From: Acetobacteraceae bacterium
GTDB taxonomy: Bacteria > Pseudomonadota > Alphaproteobacteria > Acetobacterales > Acetobacteraceae
Reading direction: 5' to 3'
Assembly: GCA_030039695.1 (NCBI GenBank)
Contig: JASHVB010000445.1
Span: 1-8,181 of the forward strand
Length of the DNA: 8,181 nt
A model generated the notes under the pieces. That model searched no databases. It saw only the letters and a list, made by a program, of their open reading frames with translations, and was not told the DNA's origin. Made by a program: the position numbers and the translations under genes. Below, in pieces: positions 5,656 through 8,181 of the stretch. Every line of letters begins with the position of its first letter. Positions within the stretch are counted from its first letter, which is position 1.

Positions 5656-7052
5656 CCCGAATAAGACGGCAGCGCAACGCTTTCCCAGCCCGAGAGTCGT
5701 TCAATCGCACGCGCCACGCGCAGCACCATTGCCTCGTCGAACGGCCGACCCACTACCTGCACTGACAGCGGCAAACGGCTCGGCGCCAGGCCGATCGGGA
5801 CGCTCATCGCCGGATGGCCGGTCACGTTGGACGGAATGGTCTGCATGGGCGATGCCGATGATAGCGCGTCTACCGGCGCATCGAATCGCGGCGCCGTGTT
5901 CAAAGCGGATGCGGTCAGCAGCACATCATAACGCTGGAGCGCTATATTCACCGCATCGGTCAGCTCCCGACGTGCACGTAGTGCATTGATGTAGTCGGAG
6001 GCCGTAATCGCCGCGCCTAGTATGAACCGTCCCGCAGTGATCTCGCCATAGTCCAACAGACGGTTTTGCATGTCTGCTTCATGGATCGCGAACGCTTCCG
6101 CCATCATGATGACACGCCCGGACGCAGCAAACAGGCCATAATCTGGCAGCGTGATGTCTTCCACAAGGGCACCAGCGGCACGCAGTTGTGTCGCGGTGAG
6201 GTCGATCCCCGCCACGACCTCCGGCGTCGTCGCGCTCGCCGAGGCAAAAAACGCGCGCGGCATCCCGATACGCAACCCGCTCACGCCACGTTCCAACTCC
6301 GCACGATAATCAGGCACCGGAACGTCAGCGCTCGCCGCGTCCTGTGGATCGTGCCCCGCAAGAATCTGCAGCGCGATGGCGCAATCCTCCACGCTCCGGG
6401 CCAACGGTCCGCAGTGATCAAGCGTCCAGGATAGCGGAAACACGCCGTGCCGCGAGACGCGGCCGTAGGTCGGCTTGATCCCGGCCAGGCCGCACCACGC
6501 CGCCGGGCCGCGGATCGAGCCGCCGGTATCTGAGCCCATCGCCATCCGCACCATACGCGCTGCAATCGCTGTTGCGGAACCGGATGACGAACCGCCAGTG
6601 ACATGCTCCAGATTCCACGGATTGCGCGACGGCGGAAATGGCAGATCAAAACTCGGCCCGCCAATGGCAAACTCATGCGTCGCCAGCTTGCCCAGCAGAA
6701 CGGCGCCCCCCTCCGCGAACTTTGCGGCTACAGTGCTGTCCGCCGCCGGCACATTGTCGATCCGCAGTTTTGAATGACACGTCGTACGGATACCCGCCGT
6801 GTCGTAAATGTCCTTCAACGCATGCGGAATCCCGTGCATCGGCCCCCGGTCACGACCCGTGCGCAGTTCAGCATCGGCACGCCGTGCATCTTCCAGGGCG
6901 CGTTCATGCGTGACCAGCACAAACGCATGCAGCGCACCGTCCCGCGCCGCGACGCGCGCCAGTGCGTCCGTCGCAAGTTGTTCCGCTGTCACCTGGCCGG
7001 CACGCAGCGCGCGACCCATCTCGGCGATCGACAGGTCCTGCGTGTCCATCAT
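5652..7052 (-). CDS. Amidase signature family hydrolase
   Basis: This 466-residue enzyme belongs to the amidase signature family, which hydrolyses amide bonds. The Ser-cisSer-Lys triad is complete: K80 in GIPHALKDIYDTAG, S155 in VTGGSSSGSATA and the nucleophile S179 in GSDTGGSIRGPAAWCGLAG (spacing S155-S179 of 24 equals that of FAAH S217-S241). GIKPTYGRVSRHGVFPLS follows as expected. Length is normal. The first ATG (7052) overlaps the upstream stop as ATGA; a second ATG at 7049 lies 7 bases from GGAGG against 4 for the first, so either may be used. It is coupled to the small AtzG/GatC-like gene upstream, which favours an AtzE-like or other catabolic amidase with a small helper subunit. GatA is less likely, since no GatB is present and the context is catabolic. 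The substrate is unknown. It probably acts in the cytoplasm, as no signal peptide is seen. Confidence 0.93.
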   Translation of the reverse strand: MMDTQDLSIAEMGRALRAGQVTAEQLATDALARVAARDGALHAFVLVTHERALEDARRADAELRTGRDRGPMHGIPHALKDIYDTAGIRTTCHSKLRIDNVPAADSTVAAKFAEGGAVLLGKLATHEFAIGGPSFDLPFPPSRNPWNLEHVTGGSSSGSATAIAARMVRMAMGSDTGGSIRGPAAWCGLAGIKPTYGRVSRHGVFPLSWTLDHCGPLARSVEDCAIALQILAGHDPQDAASADVPVPDYRAELERGVSGLRIGMPRAFFASASATTPEVVAGIDLTATQLRAAGALVEDITLPDYGLFAASGRVIMMAEAFAIHEADMQNRLLDYGEITAGRFILGAAITASDYINALRARRELTDAVNIALQRYDVLLTASALNTAPRFDAPVDALSSASPMQTIPSNVTGHPAMSVPIGLAPSRLPLSVQVVGRPFDEAMVLRVARAIERLSGWESVALPSYSG

Positions 7053-7258
7053 TTCGCCTCCATCGGCGAGAGGCGAAACACGTTGGACGGTTCATTCCCC
7101 GCGCTGTAGCGCCCATGCAGCGTCGCAAGCTGGCCGCGCAAGTCGACATAGGAAGCGAGCGCGGCCGCCCGCCGCGTGTCCGGAATGCGGATACCAGCAC
7201 GCGCCATTAGGCAATCAAATTCAGCGGCCAGCATGTCGGGCGGCGGAAGGTCAGCCAT
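7049..7258 (-). CDS. Small AtzG-like (DUF4089/GatC-like) amidase partner
   Basis: This 69-residue protein sits directly before the amidase and overlaps it by ATGA. The helical GIRIPDTRRAAALASYVDLR and the C-terminal NEPSNVFRLSP resemble the AtzG-like family, in which the small protein packs on the amidase AtzE much as GatC packs on GatA. It probably stabilises or completes the amidase (inference from family and coupling). The start is well supported: GGGGAG (7265-7270 on the complement) lies 6 bases before the ATG. Its sequence also contains GQLATLHGRYSAGN, which I do not recall from AtzG itself, so this may be a distinct subfamily. A coding role is supported by good length, ribosome site and neighbour overlap. 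Confidence 0.75.
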   Translation of the reverse strand: MADLPPPDMLAAEFDCLMARAGIRIPDTRRAAALASYVDLRGQLATLHGRYSAGNEPSNVFRLSPMEAK

Positions 7259-7278
7259 GGCAATCTCCCCAATGTCCT

Positions 7279-8022
7279 TCAGTGCGTCTTGATCCAGTTG
7301 GCGATCTGCTGCACGACCTGCTTCTCGATTCCCAGATAGCCATGTGGCGACATCGCGTCACACGGACCACTGAGCGAGGCCAAACTAGAAACCACAATCA
7401 ACTCCTTCACCGGCGCGTTATGCATTGAAGCCAACGCCGGCGCAGCCTGATCGAACGGGCTCAGCGGGCAGCCATCATTGCGGTTGTGCACGATCAGCGT
7501 CGGCACGCGCAGCGTTTGGAAATCCGTTGCCTGCATGCCGCCGATCCACACCGACGACGTCAGCACAACGCCCGCAATCCGCGATGGCCCAAGCCGCACG
7601 CCCGCACTCGCCGCCGAGATGGTCCCGTTGCTGGTGCCGACCAGCCAGACTGGCACCGGCGCACGCATGCGCAGGAATGCCACGACTGCGGCGGTATCTG
7701 TCGCCTGCTGCTCGCTCGCGCGGAATGCCCGGTCGACCCCCCCTGGATGATCTGATGGCGTATCGGCGATGGCAACGGTGATACCCGCGGCGGCGAAATC
7801 ATCGGCCGTACGAATCAAGAAATTCTTGGTCACGGCGTAAACGGCGCCCGAACCGCCAGGAAACAACACGGCGCTGGCGAAAGGATGGGCAGCAGGATGC
7901 AGATAGATCGGCTGACCAACCCCCGGTCGGCCCGACGGCACGTCGAACGTGTCCGCCGCGTGCGCCGCCACCGCCGCACCGAGCATCACCAAGCCCAGGA
8001 CCAATCGCCGAAAGCCGCGCAT
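7279..8022 (-). CDS. Secreted alpha/beta hydrolase
   Basis: With the ATG at 8022 the protein has 247 residues and a textbook signal peptide: MRGFRR, a hydrophobic core LVLGLVMLGAAVAA, and cleavage after AHA (about residue 22). The mature part is a compact alpha/beta hydrolase. The oxyanion-region loop is LFPGGSGA, the nucleophile S131 sits in LVGTSNGTISA (G-x-S-x-G), and D183 (HNRNDGCP) and H227 (SPHGYLG) complete a likely catalytic triad. C185 and C221 flank the active site and could form a disulfide in the periplasm. An upstream in-frame GTG at 8106 would add 28 residues, but has no ribosome site and would bury the signal peptide, so 8022 is preferred even though its own site is weak. The small AtzG-like gene follows 20 bases downstream. 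Ester or amide hydrolysis outside the cytoplasm is inferred; the substrate is unknown. Confidence 0.85.
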   Translation of the reverse strand: MRGFRRLVLGLVMLGAAVAAHAADTFDVPSGRPGVGQPIYLHPAAHPFASAVLFPGGSGAVYAVTKNFLIRTADDFAAAGITVAIADTPSDHPGGVDRAFRASEQQATDTAAVVAFLRMRAPVPVWLVGTSNGTISAASAGVRLGPSRIAGVVLTSSVWIGGMQATDFQTLRVPTLIVHNRNDGCPLSPFDQAAPALASMHNAPVKELIVVSSLASLSGPCDAMSPHGYLGIEKQVVQQIANWIKTH

Positions 8023-8106
8023 GCCGCCCGAATACCACGGTCGCCGGCAGATGAGCGAGGTGTGCAAGCGACGTCCAATCAGCAGCGCCACTACACCAAC
8101 CGCCAC

Positions 8107-8118
8107 AATGACGTCATT
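8107..8118. promoter_or_regulatory. 12-bp perfect palindrome AATGACGTCATT, possible operator
   Basis: AATGACGTCATT is its own reverse complement. It lies in the AT-richer leader of the hydrolase operon, shortly downstream of the promoter-like pair at 8130-8158 and about 85 bases before the start codon. That is a reasonable place for a dimeric repressor. No regulator gene is visible in the window, so no family is assigned. Confidence 0.35.
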
Positions 8119-8129
8119 TTAGGCGGAAG

Positions 8130-8158
8130 TCATAACAATCTGCCCTTTGAATCAGCAA
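8130..8158 (-). promoter_or_regulatory. Putative sigma-70 promoter for the hydrolase-amidase operon
   Basis: On the minus strand TTGCTG (8158-8153) and TTATGA (8135-8130) are separated by 17 bases, a fair match to a sigma-70 promoter. The region 8107-8181 is clearly more AT-rich than the coding DNA and contains no gene. Transcription from here would start near 8120 and leave a leader of roughly 100 bases before the ATG at 8022. In 8023-8106 I see no riboswitch or other RNA structure. Confidence 0.4.
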
Positions 8159-8181
8159 TTTGGCGACAAATCTTACGTTTC

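Noticed and set aside
5652..7258. GatCA of a tRNA-dependent amidotransferase
   Set aside because: No gatB lies nearby and the small protein fits AtzG better than GatC; the setting is catabolic.

Overview
The window is GC-rich, densely coded bacterial DNA that looks like a catabolic (accessory metabolism) region of a proteobacterium. A beta- or alphaproteobacterium is my best guess, from the TRAP transporter, the RutF-type flavin reductase, the DUF72 remnant and the amidase/AtzG-like pair. I cannot name the species. No rRNA, tRNA, CRISPR array, insertion sequence or phage gene was seen.

Plus-strand block (1-5234). Six codirectional genes follow each other: the 3' part of a TRAP transporter large permease (DctM type, cut by the window edge), a RutF-like NAD(P)H:flavin reductase, a luciferase-like flavin-dependent monooxygenase (LLM), a small NIPSNAP-family protein, a class III PLP enzyme of the glutamate-1-semialdehyde aminomutase/aminotransferase type, and a single-domain VOC (glyoxalase/dioxygenase fold) protein. 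The last two overlap by ATGA. A roughly 140-base gap before the LLM gene and a 76-base gap with a perfect hairpin before the PLP gene could divide this into more than one transcript.

Minus-strand block (8181-5340). Read leftwards, there is a promoter-like region with a 12-bp palindrome, a secreted alpha/beta hydrolase with a clean signal peptide, a 69-residue AtzG/GatC-like protein, an amidase-signature hydrolase with an intact Lys-Ser-Ser triad, and a decayed DUF72 gene. The last three are joined by 4-base ATGA overlaps. The DUF72 gene keeps only its two ends: the middle (about 180 codons by family length) is missing and the rest is frameshifted. A perfect 2 x 21-bp tandem duplication overlaps its stop codon. 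The two blocks converge in a spacer at 5235-5339.

How they may work together (inference). The permease would import an organic acid-like substrate, the reductase would supply reduced flavin to the LLM monooxygenase, and the aminotransferase and VOC enzyme would process the products. The amidase pair and the hydrolase on the other strand would cleave amide or ester bonds of related compounds. A RutF-like reductase without RutA-E, next to an LLM oxygenase that is not obviously RutA, suggests a two-component flavin monooxygenase pathway for an unidentified, possibly nitrogen-containing, substrate. All individual families are known; the combination is what deserves attention.
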